This document shows, in pieces, positions 34,155 to 43,664 of a DNA stretch of 64,000 bases; the first letter of the stretch is position 1; every line of letters starts with the position of its first letter. Source of the stretch: Lujinxingia vulgaris (GTDB lineage Bacteria > Myxococcota_A > Bradymonadia > Bradymonadales > Bradymonadaceae); contig NZ_VOSL01000054.1 of NCBI RefSeq assembly GCF_007997005.1, positions 186,001 through 250,000 of the forward strand. Direction: 5' to 3'. The notes beneath the pieces are model-generated. The model was given only the letters and a program-made list of their open reading frames with translations, searched no databases and was not told the DNA's origin. Both the position numbers and the translations under genes were made by a program.

Positions 34155-35978
34155 GTGACCCCACCTGACGCCCCCACCTCATCGCCCGGCAACCGCCCGA
34201 CCGATCGCCTCGACTGGCTGATCGCGCTGGTGATCTTTGCCGGCTCGGTCGCCCTGCTCCTGGCCTCGCCACAGATGGGCTTTACACGCGATGAGGGGTT
34301 CTATTTTCACGCCGCCTCCCAGTACATCGGCTGGTTCGAAGATCTCTGGAAAAACTTCCACACCGGCGAGCTCGCCATCAGCTTCACCCAGGCCAACATC
34401 GACCGGCACTGGAGCTACAACCCGGAGCATCCGGTGTTGATGAAGGCGGCGTTTGCCCTCTCGCATAAGATCTTTTTCGAGCTGCTGGGGTGGATGAGCC
34501 CGTCGACCGCTCTGCGTTTCCCGACGATGCTCACAGCGGGCTGGCTCTTGAGCGGGGTGTACCTCTTTGGACGTCAGCTCGGCGGGCGACTGGCGGGGCT
34601 GGTGGGCGTGGGTGCGTTGCTCCTGCAACCCCGCTTCTTCTTTCACGCCCACCTGGCCTGCTTCGATGTGGCCGTAGCGGCAATGAACTTCTGGGTCGTC
34701 TACGCCTACTGGCGAAGCCTGCAGTCGCGGGGCTGGGCGGTGACCACCGGCCTTTTGTTCGGGCTGGCGCTCTCCACCAAGCTCAACGCCTTCTTCTTGC
34801 CCATCACGCTTGTGTTGCACTGGCTGCTCTCGCGCGCCGGAGAGTTTCGCCTGGTGGGAAGCTGGCGCGACGGGGGGCTGCGCATCCCGAAGATCCCGGC
34901 GGCCTTCTGGGCGATGCTCACCCTGGGGCCGATCCTCTTTTACGCGCTCTGGCCGCGCCACTGGTTTGATACCTTTGCGCGCATCCGCTGGTACATGAAC
35001 TTCCACCTCAAGCATGAGCATTATTTCGTCTATTACTTTGGCGAGAACCTGCAGAACCCGCCCTTTCCGGTGAGTTACCCCTGGGTGATGACGCTGGTGA
35101 CGGTGCCGGCGACGATCCTGCTGGCCTTTGTGCTGGGGTGTTTTATCTGGGTGCGCCATTTTGGCGGGCGCGCCACGCTCGAGGCCTGGAAGGCCGCGTT
35201 GAAAGCACGCAGGCTGCCCTCCTCGGTCGATCCACGTGGAACCGGGCTGCTCTTTCTGATTCACATCATCTTTCCCATCGCGCTGATCGCACAGGCGGAG
35301 ACGCCCATCTTCGGAGGGACCAAACACTGGATGCCGGCGATGCCCTTTGTGGCGATCATCGCCGGGGTGGCGGTAGCCCACCTCACCACGGAGCTGAGCG
35401 CGGAGCTGGCGCGTTTGCTCAGCACGCGTCGCACCTCCCGGGAGGGGGCACACAGCCTCAGTGGTCCGTCCGAGGGAGGGGCAAGGCCCTTTATTTACGC
35501 GGCGATCGGACTCTTGCTTGGCGCAACAACCCTTTTCCCGGCGGCGCTGGCCACCCGTAACAACCACCCCTTTGGCACCTCGTATTACAACGAGCTCATC
35601 GGCGGGCACCGGGGCGCGGCCGATTCGAAGATGTTCCGCCAGTTCTGGGGCTACGCCTCCCGCCAGGGGCTGCCCTGGCTCAACGAACACGCCGAGGAAG
35701 GCGGCCGGGTCTGGATCCATAACGTGGTGAACACCGCCTGGCGCATGTACCAGACCGAAGATCTGGCCCGCGACGACCTGCGGGCGGTCCGCATGCACAG
35801 CAGCGATTACGCGCTCTACCACCAGCAGAAGGCCTTCACCTACCTGCTGCTGCCGCTGTGGGAGGAGTACGGCACGCTGGCCCCGCGCCATGTGGTGGAG
35901 CTTGAAGGCGTACCGCTGATCAGCGTGTATGAACGCGTCGATCCCGACACCCTGAAGTTCCCCGAGGTGCGTCGCTAG
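34155..35978 (+). CDS. GT39 family (PMT/ArnT-type) membrane glycosyltransferase
   Basis: A 607-residue integral membrane protein, GTG 34155. The first luminal loop carries GFTRDEGFYF, the acidic DE motif of GT-C transferases. Multiple hydrophobic helices follow (for example MLTAGWLLSGVYLFGRQLGG, VGALLLQPRFFFHAHL, VTTGLLFGLALSTKLNAFFLPITLVL, the latter with the KLNA motif). The C-terminal 120 residues form a soluble domain (GTSYYNELIGGHRGAADS). It would transfer a sugar from a polyprenyl-phosphate donor to protein or lipid on the periplasmic face. It is tightly downstream of the beta-barrel gene. Confidence 0.85.
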   Translation: MTPPDAPTSSPGNRPTDRLDWLIALVIFAGSVALLLASPQMGFTRDEGFYFHAASQYIGWFEDLWKNFHTGELAISFTQANIDRHWSYNPEHPVLMKAAFALSHKIFFELLGWMSPSTALRFPTMLTAGWLLSGVYLFGRQLGGRLAGLVGVGALLLQPRFFFHAHLACFDVAVAAMNFWVVYAYWRSLQSRGWAVTTGLLFGLALSTKLNAFFLPITLVLHWLLSRAGEFRLVGSWRDGGLRIPKIPAAFWAMLTLGPILFYALWPRHWFDTFARIRWYMNFHLKHEHYFVYYFGENLQNPPFPVSYPWVMTLVTVPATILLAFVLGCFIWVRHFGGRATLEAWKAALKARRLPSSVDPRGTGLLFLIHIIFPIALIAQAETPIFGGTKHWMPAMPFVAIIAGVAVAHLTTELSAELARLLSTRRTSREGAHSLSGPSEGGARPFIYAAIGLLLGATTLFPAALATRNNHPFGTSYYNELIGGHRGAADSKMFRQFWGYASRQGLPWLNEHAEEGGRVWIHNVVNTAWRMYQTEDLARDDLRAVRMHSSDYALYHQQKAFTYLLLPLWEEYGTLAPRHVVELEGVPLISVYERVDPDTLKFPEVRR

Positions 35979-36057
35979 TCAGCCAGCGCCGCTTCGACGT
36001 ATCGTCATGACCTGCCCGTTGAATTCAGCCCCCAGACCACCTGCCCGTGGAGTGTAC

Positions 36058-36657
36058 ATGAGCGCCCTTGCCGACATCCTTGAGCTCGCCCAGGCCCCGA
36101 CCCTCGACGCCGACGCCCTGGCCTCGGCGCTTGACGCGAGCGACGCAGCCACGCGCCTGGCCTTTGTGCGCGCGCTCACCCCGAAGATGCAGCGCCACCT
36201 CTTTGAGGCCGCCAGCCGCCCGGTCACGACCTTTGATATCGTGCCCGAAGATACCAACCCGCTGCAGGAGGTGATCTGCGAGGGGCGCAACACGCTGCCA
36301 GCTTTTCGCCTCTTTCAAAAACGCTTCTGCACGCCCTCGGCCGAACACAGCCCGGACAACCGCCGGGTGCTCTGGGGCTACAACCACCAGACGCTTTCGG
36401 GGATTACCGGCCCGGGCTACTTCGTTGCCTACGACGACACAGCGTCCGGCGAGTTGGTGATCGATTACCGCGAGCTCCCGCCGGAGCGCCCCGGCTCCTG
36501 GCCGCAGATTCTGGATAACCGCGCGCGCCTGGGGCGTTTTGTGTACGCGGGCATGGTCGACCGGCTGCGCGGCCTCTCCGAGCACGTCACGATCGGGCGC
36601 GCTTATAAGGCCAAACCCATGAACGCCTGGTTTGCCCTGGTGCGCGTCGACCCCTGA
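36058..36657 (+). CDS. Conserved hypothetical protein
   Basis: ATG 36058 follows GGAG at 6 nt, giving 199 residues; the upstream in-frame ATG (36007) lies before the site. There is no signal peptide. Residues 1-55 are Ala-rich helices (LADILELAQAPTLDADALA, LAFVRALTPKMQRHLFEA). The rest is mixed alpha/beta with LWGYNHQTLSGITGPGYFVAYDD, DYRELPPERPGSWP and LGRFVYAGMVDRLRGLSEHVTIGRAYK. I do not recognise the family. It lies between the glycosyltransferase and uvrC (36 nt gap) on the same strand. Confidence 0.65.
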   Translation: MSALADILELAQAPTLDADALASALDASDAATRLAFVRALTPKMQRHLFEAASRPVTTFDIVPEDTNPLQEVICEGRNTLPAFRLFQKRFCTPSAEHSPDNRRVLWGYNHQTLSGITGPGYFVAYDDTASGELVIDYRELPPERPGSWPQILDNRARLGRFVYAGMVDRLRGLSEHVTIGRAYKAKPMNAWFALVRVDP

Positions 36658-36693
36658 TCACGCTGATCTTCCCCCACCCCGGCTCACTCCCCT

Positions 36694-38592
36694 ATGGCAC
36701 CATCCGACGAGCCCTTCGACATCCAGGCCCGCCTTGCCACCATCCCGCATAAGCCGGGGTGCTACCTGATGCGCGACCGCCGCGGTCGCATCATCTACAT
36801 CGGCAAGGCCAAAGATCTTAAAAATCGCGTCCGGAACTACTTTCAGCTGCACGGCGATCCGCGCCCTTTTGTGCGCCGGCTGCCCCAGATCCTGGGGGAT
36901 ATCGAGACGATCATCACCGCCTCCGAAAAGGAAGCGCTGATCCTCGAGAACACCCTGATTAAGGCGCATAAGCCGCGCTACAATGTGCAGCTCAAAGACG
37001 ACAAATCCTTCCTCTCGCTGCGCGTCGATAAGAACCAGAAGTGGCCGCGGGTCGAGGTGATCCGCAGCAAGGGGAGCTCCAAAACAAAGCCCGGCCAGCG
37101 CACCTTTGGGCCCTACTCCTCGGCCTACGCGATCCGCCAGACGCTGCAGGTTCTCAACAAACATTTTATGCTGCGCACCTGCCCCGATCACGTGCTCAGC
37201 AACCGCTCTCGCCCCTGCCTTCAGTACCAGATCAAACGCTGCCCGGGCCCCTGCGTGCTGCCGGTGGATAAGGAGCGCTACCAGCAGGACGTCAACCAGG
37301 CGGTGATGTTTCTGGAGGGCCGCGGCGATGAGCTCGTCGAGCGCCTGCGCGAGAAGATGCACCGTGCCAGCGAAGAGCTCGAGTTTGAGCTCGCCGCACG
37401 CTACCGGGATCAGATTCAGGCCATCGAGAAGGTGCTTGAGCGCCAGGTGGCCGTCGGCCATCGCGAGGTCGACCAGGACGCCTTTGGGTTTTACCGCGAG
37501 GGCGACCGGCTCACCTTCCAGGTGCTCTTCATTCGACGTGGGCGGCTCGAAGGGGCGCAGTCCTTCTCGTACACCGACCAGGAGTTCCCCGACGAGGAGC
37601 TCTTCTCGAGCTTCTTGAACCTCTACTACAACGCCGGCAACCACGTGCCCAACGAGGTGCTCCTGCCGCTGACGCTGGAGGATGAGGAGGTCGAGGCCTT
37701 TGAGGAGCTCTTCAGCGAGCTGGCCGGCCACCGCGTCTATGTGCAGAGCCCCCAGCGCGGGGCCAAGCGCGCGCTGATCGCCACCGCCCAGACCAACGCG
37801 CGCCATAGCTTTGAGGAAGAGCACGCAAAAGAGGAGCGCGCCCGCGACCTGCTCGAGAAGTTGCAGGGGCGGCTCAAACTTAAAAACCTGCCGCGGCGCA
37901 TTGAATGCTACGACATCAGCAACCTGCAGGGCGCCCAGGTGGTCGGCTCGCTGGTGGCCTTTATCGACGGGGAGCCCGCCAAGTCCGAGTACCGCCACTA
38001 CAAGATGCGCCTGGTGCACGGCCAGGACGACTTTGCCTCGATGCACGAGATGCTCACGCGGCGGCTGGGCAAGGTCGCAAATGGCGATGACGATCCCCCT
38101 GACCTGATCGTGGTCGACGGCGGCAAAGGCCAGCTCGGCCAGGCCATGGCCGTCATCGAAGATCTGGGGCTGCATCACATCGACGTGGTCTCCCTGGCCA
38201 AGAGCCGCGTCGACGAGGTGGGTTTTGACGATCCGGAGGTCACCCGCAGCCCGGAGCGCGTCTTTTTGCCGGGGCGCAAAAACCCGGTGGTGCTGCGACA
38301 GAACTCCGCCGAGCTCTACCTCTTGCAGCGGGTGCGCGATGAGGCCCACGACTTCGCCATCGGCTTTCATAAACAACTTCGGCGCAAGGCCAGCCTGCGC
38401 TCAAGCCTCGACGACATCCCGGGCATCGGACCCAAGACCAAACGCGCGCTGCTGCGCCACTTCGGGAGTCTCGTGAAGATCAAGGCTGCGACCCTCGAGG
38501 AGCTTCAGGGTGTCGAGGGGGTCGGCCCCTCGACCGCCGAGGCCATCCGGGGCTTCTTTCACCCGCCGGGCGCAGCCTCTCCGGCCGACTAG
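36694..38592 (+). CDS. uvrC: Excinuclease ABC subunit C
   Basis: UvrC makes the two incisions around a DNA lesion in nucleotide excision repair. 632 residues. GIY-YIG domain near 18-95 (HKPGCYLMRDRRGRIIYIGKAKDL), a Cys-rich stretch CLQYQIKRCPGPC near 175, UVR motif near 210-245 (ARYRDQIQAIEKVLERQ) for UvrB binding, RNase-H-like 3' domain with CYDISNLQGAQVVGSLVAF and DLIVVDGGKGQL (catalytic Asp residues), and two helix-hairpin-helix motifs at the C-terminus (DIPGIGPKTKRALLRHFGS; GVEGVGPSTAEAIRGF). Normal length. The ATG at 36694 has a weak ribosome site. Confidence 0.97.
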   Translation: MAPSDEPFDIQARLATIPHKPGCYLMRDRRGRIIYIGKAKDLKNRVRNYFQLHGDPRPFVRRLPQILGDIETIITASEKEALILENTLIKAHKPRYNVQLKDDKSFLSLRVDKNQKWPRVEVIRSKGSSKTKPGQRTFGPYSSAYAIRQTLQVLNKHFMLRTCPDHVLSNRSRPCLQYQIKRCPGPCVLPVDKERYQQDVNQAVMFLEGRGDELVERLREKMHRASEELEFELAARYRDQIQAIEKVLERQVAVGHREVDQDAFGFYREGDRLTFQVLFIRRGRLEGAQSFSYTDQEFPDEELFSSFLNLYYNAGNHVPNEVLLPLTLEDEEVEAFEELFSELAGHRVYVQSPQRGAKRALIATAQTNARHSFEEEHAKEERARDLLEKLQGRLKLKNLPRRIECYDISNLQGAQVVGSLVAFIDGEPAKSEYRHYKMRLVHGQDDFASMHEMLTRRLGKVANGDDDPPDLIVVDGGKGQLGQAMAVIEDLGLHHIDVVSLAKSRVDEVGFDDPEVTRSPERVFLPGRKNPVVLRQNSAELYLLQRVRDEAHDFAIGFHKQLRRKASLRSSLDDIPGIGPKTKRALLRHFGSLVKIKAATLEELQGVEGVGPSTAEAIRGFFHPPGAASPAD

Positions 38593-38850
38593 CGCGCAGC
38601 GTCTCGGGGCGCGCCCCGTGCTCACTCCCGCCCTTCTTGGAGAGGCGCACCCGGGGCCTACGTTTTTACAGGTAGCTCGACATGAGGCAGCCAGACGCCC
38701 CCCGCCGCCTCCCCCGAACGTGCGTACGCTCCCACCTTATGCTACACAGCACGTTCAATGCTGCTCGCCACGGATGCGTCACTGCCCGGCGCGCCTTTTT
38801 TCCCAACGTTCGCTCGCTCCGATGTTGCGGAGCTCGTCATGGAGATTGCT
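38593..38850. other. Intergenic region upstream of ppiC gene
   Basis: Contains a short palindrome (CGGGGCGCGCCCCG, about 38606-38619) without a T tail and a TATGCT box near 38739, with no matching -35 element. No further gene seen. Confidence 0.3.
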
Positions 38851-39933
38851 ATGTTTTTGAAAAAGACTGCGCTGACGTCCATTCTGGCGCTGCTGCTGGC
38901 GGCCTGCTCCTCCAGCGCCGCGGTGCCCGATGAGGCCCCCGACAGTGACGCGCCGCAGTACCGCTCGGCCAGCCTCGATGGGGAAGAGGCCCCCGCCGCC
39001 CAGGCCCAGCCCGAGAGCGGGGGCACGATCGCCGCGGTCGGTCCGGTGGCCAGCGTCAACGGCGAAGAGATCAGCGCCGAGGAGTTCAACTCCCAGGTCG
39101 CCATGCTTCAGGCCCAGGCCCAGCTCCCTCCGGAGCTGCTCCAGCAGATGTCCTCGCAGATCATCGAGAACCTCATCGACCAGCGCCTGGTCAACCAGGC
39201 CATCGATGAGTCCGGGGTCGAGCCCACCGCCGAAGAGGTCGATGCCCGCCTCCAGGAGTACCGCGAGGAGTTTGAGACCAGCGCCCTGGAGATGTACGGC
39301 GAGGAGATCGACTTCGACGAGTACATCGCCCAGGCCGGTATCAGCCCTGAGGAGATCCGCGAGTCGGTCTACCAGGCCGTGGCCATCGAGAAGATCCTTG
39401 AGGCCGACGGCCTTGAGCTCCCCGGCGAAGACGAAGCGCAGACCTTCTACAACGAGAACCCCGAGGCGTTCACCCGCGGCGAAGAGGTCACCGCGCGCCA
39501 CATCCTGGTGCGCGTCGACTCGGAGAACCCCGAAGACTGGGAGACCGCTCGCCAGGAAGCCGAGGAGTTGCACGCCCGCGTCACCGGCGGCGATGACTTT
39601 GCCGACGTGGCCCGCGAAAACTCCGACGACGGATCGGCTCAGGCCGGCGGTGATCTGGGCTCGTTCGGCCGCGGTCGCATGGTCCCCGAGTTCGAAGAGG
39701 CCGCCTTCTCGCTGCAGGTCGATGAGATCTCCGAGCCGGTCCGCTCCGACTTCGGCTGGCACATCATTCAGGTCACCGAGCGCAGCGACGAAGAGGTCAT
39801 GACCTTTGACTCGGTCAAAGAGCAGCTCACCCGTGAGCTTCGTAACCAGGCCCTGCAGGAGTCGCTGGGAACCTATGTGGCGCAGCTTCGCGAAGAGGCC
39901 GAGATCGAGACCTACCCTGAGAATATCCAGTAA
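38851..39933 (+). CDS. PpiC/SurA-type peptidyl-prolyl isomerase lipoprotein
   Basis: ATG 38851 follows GGAG at 7 nt; in-frame ATGs upstream lack a signal. Residues 1-16 are a lipoprotein signal with lipobox LLAAC. Residues about 55-190 resemble the SurA N-terminal chaperone part ([37 protein letters not shown]). The parvulin domain is complete: [64 protein letters not shown]. It would help fold outer-membrane or periplasmic proteins. A terminator follows at 39986. The paralogue next door has lost the parvulin signature. Confidence 0.9.
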   Translation: MFLKKTALTSILALLLAACSSSAAVPDEAPDSDAPQYRSASLDGEEAPAAQAQPESGGTIAAVGPVASVNGEEISAEEFNSQVAMLQAQAQLPPELLQQMSSQIIENLIDQRLVNQAIDESGVEPTAEEVDARLQEYREEFETSALEMYGEEIDFDEYIAQAGISPEEIRESVYQAVAIEKILEADGLELPGEDEAQTFYNENPEAFTRGEEVTARHILVRVDSENPEDWETARQEAEELHARVTGGDDFADVARENSDDGSAQAGGDLGSFGRGRMVPEFEEAAFSLQVDEISEPVRSDFGWHIIQVTERSDEEVMTFDSVKEQLTRELRNQALQESLGTYVAQLREEAEIETYPENIQ

Positions 39934-39985
39934 TTTCAGCACATTAGACAGAGGTCGCCAGACAGACCCTATCTGACAAACACGC

Positions 39986-40019
39986 GGCGTCCTTCCCTCG
40001 GGAGGGCGCCGTTTTTTAT
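39986..40019 (+). terminator. Terminator after the first ppiC gene
   Basis: GGCGTCCTTCCC and GGGAGGGCGCC form a stem with mismatches, closed by TCGG-like bases and followed by TTTTTTAT. Separates the two paralogous genes. Confidence 0.7.
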
Positions 40020-40163
40020 TAAAACTTCCCCCTCCTCAAGACCTGCTGTGTTTCGGGCATTTGGCGCAGGTCAAAAAGACCAATGCGTTTTGAATACCCG
40101 CAGCGTTATGACGTCGCTTTGCCCCCCGGAAACTCACGACCTCGCACCCCAGGCAGACTTCGG

Positions 40164-41345
40164 ATGAAGAAGATGATTGTTATGCAGATCGCTCGCCAGA
40201 CGTCGTTTCGCATCATTCCAGGTATCGCCATCCTCGCGCTCGCTACCGCCACGGGGTGCTCCACCAACGCGCCCTCACAGGACGCCGACGTTAACGTCGC
40301 CACACCTTCGGAGTCGGCGCCCGACGAAAAAACGCAGACGCCATCTTCGGAAGGTTCGAGCGAAGAGGTGGTCGACGCGAACGAAGACCCCGACCGCGCT
40401 GAACTCCACCACATCTACTTCAGCCTGCCCGATGGTATCAGCACCCGGGCCACCGGCCCGGTCGCTACCGTCGGTGGCGTCTCCGTCAGCGCACAGACCT
40501 ACCACGAGCAGCTCGACTACTTCGCCGGCAAGCCCAACGAAGACGGGAGCCATGACTACGCGATCAACAACGCGCTCAAAAAGGTGATCCAGCGCCAACT
40601 TCTCCTCAACGCGTTTGCGCCGGAAGAGGCGGCCATTGAGGCGGAGCGAGCGCGCATGCGTCAGCGTCAGGTCGACGCGGCACGCGAGCGCCTGGGAGAA
40701 GACGCCGATCTGACCATGGTGCTTCATCCCTGGGAGTCCGATTCCTCGTTCGGGCGCAAAGAAGCCGTGGATCATCTGCTCATAGCGCAGGCGATGAATC
40801 GTCTCGAGATGTCCCTTCCTGATCGCGACGACGCCATCGCGTATTACGAGAGCCACCCCGAGGAGTTCCAGACGCAAACGGTCGTCGAGGCCCGGGTCAT
40901 CAGCGCCCGTCACGTCGCCGCTGACCAGGACCCCCGGGCTCACATCGCCGAGCTTCACGAGCACCTCATCGCTGAGGGAGCCGATCGCGACGCGCTCTTT
41001 GAGCAGCACCGCGATCCGATCTACGGGTTGGTTTCCGTCACCGAAGACGACGCCCGCGGCCCGGAGGCAAACCCTGTTGCCATCGTGGCCTTTGAGCAGC
41101 AGGTCGACCAGATCTCGGAGCCCTTCGAACATCGAGGGATCTGGATGGTGGTGTGGACCCACACGCGCCACGAGGCCGGACTGATTCCCTTCGAGAAGAT
41201 CGAGGAGAACCTGCTGGAACGCCTGCGCTTTGAAGCCCGGGAGCATGCCTGGACGACCGTGAGCGAGCAGCTGCTTGAGCAGTCGGAGGTGACCGTGCAC
41301 TGGGAAAACCTCACGACGCCCCCTGCCCCTGGCGAGCATCGCTAA
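40164..41345 (+). CDS. Degenerate PpiC-type lipoprotein, paralogue of the previous gene
   Basis: ATG 40164 is chosen; the frame is open from 40083 but that part has no signal. Residues 1-33 carry a long signal with lipobox ATATGC. The SurA-like section is recognisable (TGPVATVGGVSVSAQTYHEQLD; NALKKVIQRQLLLNAF) in the order seen in the neighbour, followed by a helical linker. In the parvulin part, ARVISARHV survives as a shadow of the ARHIL strand, but [11 protein letters not shown] is replaced by PIYGLVSVTED and no Phe-Gly core remains; ISEPFEHRGIWMVVWTH matches the last strand. It is thus likely a chaperone without isomerase activity. Duplication of the previous gene is inferred from order and motifs. 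Confidence 0.78.
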   Translation: MKKMIVMQIARQTSFRIIPGIAILALATATGCSTNAPSQDADVNVATPSESAPDEKTQTPSSEGSSEEVVDANEDPDRAELHHIYFSLPDGISTRATGPVATVGGVSVSAQTYHEQLDYFAGKPNEDGSHDYAINNALKKVIQRQLLLNAFAPEEAAIEAERARMRQRQVDAARERLGEDADLTMVLHPWESDSSFGRKEAVDHLLIAQAMNRLEMSLPDRDDAIAYYESHPEEFQTQTVVEARVISARHVAADQDPRAHIAELHEHLIAEGADRDALFEQHRDPIYGLVSVTEDDARGPEANPVAIVAFEQQVDQISEPFEHRGIWMVVWTHTRHEAGLIPFEKIEENLLERLRFEAREHAWTTVSEQLLEQSEVTVHWENLTTPPAPGEHR

Positions 41346-41416
41346 AGCCAGTCAGATTCCGGGGTAAGGTGAGCTTCACCCTCACGTCAGAAGACGCAAA
41401 ATTGGCCGCGCCAGCC

Positions 41417-41445
41417 TTGACACCCGGGTGGTCAGGACTTACCCC
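41417..41445 (+). promoter_or_regulatory. Candidate mdh promoter
   Basis: TTGACA (41417-41422) and TACCCC (41440-41445) are spaced 17 nt apart. The -35 is perfect, the -10 poor, so confidence is limited. Confidence 0.4.
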
Positions 41446-41505
41446 TTCGGCGTCTATTTTTGGCCCGCCTCACCCTTAACTTGCTGCTGTATCAGGAGCT
41501 CTTTT

Positions 41506-42492
41506 ATGACGAAGCCTGTCCGCGTTGCTGTCACCGGTGCTGCCGGTTCGATCGACTACTCCCTGCTCTTCCGCATCGCCTCGGGCGACCTGCTGGGCAA
41601 GGACACCCCGGTGATCCTTCAGCTCATCGAGATCACGCCGGCGATGCAAGCCCTGGAAGGGGTGGCCATGGAGATCAACGACTGCGCTTTTCCGCTTTTG
41701 CAGGACATGATCCTCACCGACGATCTCAACAAGGGCTTCGACGGCGCCAACCTCGCACTGCTCGTGGGCGGGATGCCGCGTAAGGCGGGCATGGAGCGCG
41801 CCGATCTGATCCGCGCCAACGGCCCGATCTTCACCGGTCAGGGCAAGGCCATCAACGACAACGCCGCCGACGATGTGCGCGTGGCCGTGGTCGCCAACCC
41901 CTGCAACACCAACGCGCTGATCGCCATGCACAGCGCCCCCGACGTTCCCAACGAGCGCTTCACCGCCATGACGCGCCTCGATGAGAACCGCGCCAAGAGC
42001 CAGCTGGCGACCAAAGCCGGCGTGGCCGTGGCCGACGTCAAGAAGATGGGCATCTGGGGCAACCACTCCAACACGATGTACCCGGACTTCTTCAACGCCA
42101 CCATCGGTGGCAAGCCGGCCACCGAGGTCATCAGCGACCACGACTGGCTCAAGGGCGACTTCATCTCGACGGTGCAGCAGCGCGGCGCGGCGATCATCAA
42201 GGCGCGTGGCTCCTCCTCGGCGGCCAGCGCTGCCAACGCGCTGATCGACCACGTGCGTGACTGGTTCACCGTCACCCCCGAAGACGACTTCCACGCCATG
42301 GCCGTGCCCTCCGACGGCTCCTACGGCGTGCAGGAAGGCCTGATCTACTCCTTCCCGGTGCGCTGCGACGGCAAGGGCGGCTACGAGATCGTGCAGGGCA
42401 TTGAGCTCAACGACTTCTCCAAAGAGAAGCTCAAGGTCACCGAAGCGCAGCTCGTTGAGGAGCGCGAAGTGGTCGCCGACCTGCTCAAATAA
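41506..42492 (+). CDS. mdh: Malate dehydrogenase (NAD, cytosolic-type)
   Basis: ATG 41506 after AGGAG; the upstream frame to 41428 is unlike MDH. 328 residues, normal. Motifs: [23 protein letters not shown] (NAD loop, third Gly of GxxGxxG replaced by Asp), [32 protein letters not shown] (substrate Arg), [37 protein letters not shown] (catalytic His), [18 protein letters not shown]. It interconverts malate and oxaloacetate. Transcribed alone: promoter candidate upstream and terminator downstream. Confidence 0.96.
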   Translation: MTKPVRVAVTGAAGSIDYSLLFRIASGDLLGKDTPVILQLIEITPAMQALEGVAMEINDCAFPLLQDMILTDDLNKGFDGANLALLVGGMPRKAGMERADLIRANGPIFTGQGKAINDNAADDVRVAVVANPCNTNALIAMHSAPDVPNERFTAMTRLDENRAKSQLATKAGVAVADVKKMGIWGNHSNTMYPDFFNATIGGKPATEVISDHDWLKGDFISTVQQRGAAIIKARGSSSAASAANALIDHVRDWFTVTPEDDFHAMAVPSDGSYGVQEGLIYSFPVRCDGKGGYEIVQGIELNDFSKEKLKVTEAQLVEEREVVADLLK

Positions 42493-42547
42493 GTTCGCGA
42501 CATCTCGATGCGCGCTCGCCAGCACGATTGAGGCGGCGCCCATCGCC

Positions 42548-42584
42548 AACGCCCCCTGCGCCTTCAGGTGTGGGGGGCGTTTTT
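42548..42584 (+). terminator. Intrinsic terminator after mdh
   Basis: CGCCCCC pairs with GGGGGCG, part of a longer arm (AACGCCCCCTGCGCC against GGTGTGGGGGGCGTT), and TTTTTGTT follows. Confidence 0.8.
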
Positions 42585-42752
42585 GTTGGGCGACGCTCAC
42601 CCCGATGGCGAGGACGTTCTCGCTGGTCGCGGCGCAGATGGGGGTTAGATTTTCTGAAGTTTCTCTCGACCGACCATCACATCCCGGGGGGATGATCTCA
42701 GGCGCCGGAGTGCGCGTGCGTGCGCCCCCTTTTTGCTCCATCGGAGACTGCC

Positions 42753-43586
42753 ATGCACACCTCCCAGGCCGCCGCCCACGCCGCATCCACCCAAGATAGC
42801 GCCCGCAGCGCCGGCTGGGAGCTGCGCTTTGCGGCGCTCACCGACATCGGCATGCGCCGCACCGTCAATCAGGACGTCTACCTGCTGCATCCCTCTCGCC
42901 GGCTCTACGCCGTCGCCGACGGCATGGGCGGTCACGAGGGCGGGGAGCTCGCCGCCACCCTCGCCATCGAGACGCTGGCCGCCTACTTCGACGAGGTGGG
43001 CGATATGATCGAGAGCACCCCGCAGGATCGTCGATCGCTGCAGCATAACCTGGTGGCCGGCATCAAGCTGGCCAACGCCGCCGTCTACCAGGAAGCCGCC
43101 GAGCGCGGCGCCCACCGCGGCATGGGCACCACCCTGGTCGCGTTGACCTTTGATGAGACCCGGGCCTACTGGGCGCATGTCGGCGACAGCCGCCTCTACC
43201 GTATGCGCGACGGGCGACTGGAGCGCCTCACCCGCGACCACTCCCTGCTCGAAGAGACCCTGGAGCGCCATAACATCACGTCTTCCGACGCCGCCGAGTT
43301 CATCGCCAACTTCCCGTACAAACACGTGCTCACCCGCGCGGTCGGCAGCCAGTACTGCGTCGATGTCAGCGTGGCCTTCTCCCAGCTGGAGCCCGGCGAC
43401 ATGTTTCTGGCCACGACCGACGGCGTGCACAACGCGCTCTCCGACGACGAGCTGGCCGCGGTGCTGCGCGACCACACCGACGACTTGAGCGCCGCCTGCC
43501 AGGCGATCGCCCAGCTCACCTTAAGCCGCGGCGCGCCCGACAACCTCACCGCCCTGCTCGTCGAGACCCACACCCCGGGGCGTTGA
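42753..43586 (+). CDS. PP2C-family Ser/Thr protein phosphatase
   Basis: ATG 42753 follows GGAG; 277 residues. The metal-binding acidic motifs are visible: TDIGMRRTVNQDVY (first Asp), YAVADGMGGHEGGELAA, MGTTLVALTF, WAHVGDSRLYRMRDG, LATTDGVHNALSDDE and GAPDNLTALLV. This is the bacterial PppA/PrpC/Stp1 type that dephosphorylates Ser/Thr-phosphorylated proteins using Mn or Mg. No kinase gene is in the window; the FHA protein at 1-612 is the only obvious phospho-reader. 78 nt separate it from the arg cluster. Confidence 0.93.
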   Translation: MHTSQAAAHAASTQDSARSAGWELRFAALTDIGMRRTVNQDVYLLHPSRRLYAVADGMGGHEGGELAATLAIETLAAYFDEVGDMIESTPQDRRSLQHNLVAGIKLANAAVYQEAAERGAHRGMGTTLVALTFDETRAYWAHVGDSRLYRMRDGRLERLTRDHSLLEETLERHNITSSDAAEFIANFPYKHVLTRAVGSQYCVDVSVAFSQLEPGDMFLATTDGVHNALSDDELAAVLRDHTDDLSAACQAIAQLTLSRGAPDNLTALLVETHTPGR

Positions 43587-43664
43587 CCCGCCTGCGCTTT
43601 GCTCCTACCATCCGCGACCTTGACCGGCGGCGCAAAGCCGCCCTCGGCCGATGATGGAGCGCGC

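Noticed and set aside
34179-35891. Long minus-strand frame opposite the glycosyltransferase gene
   Set aside because: Shadow frame, highly polar and basic without any recognisable motif.
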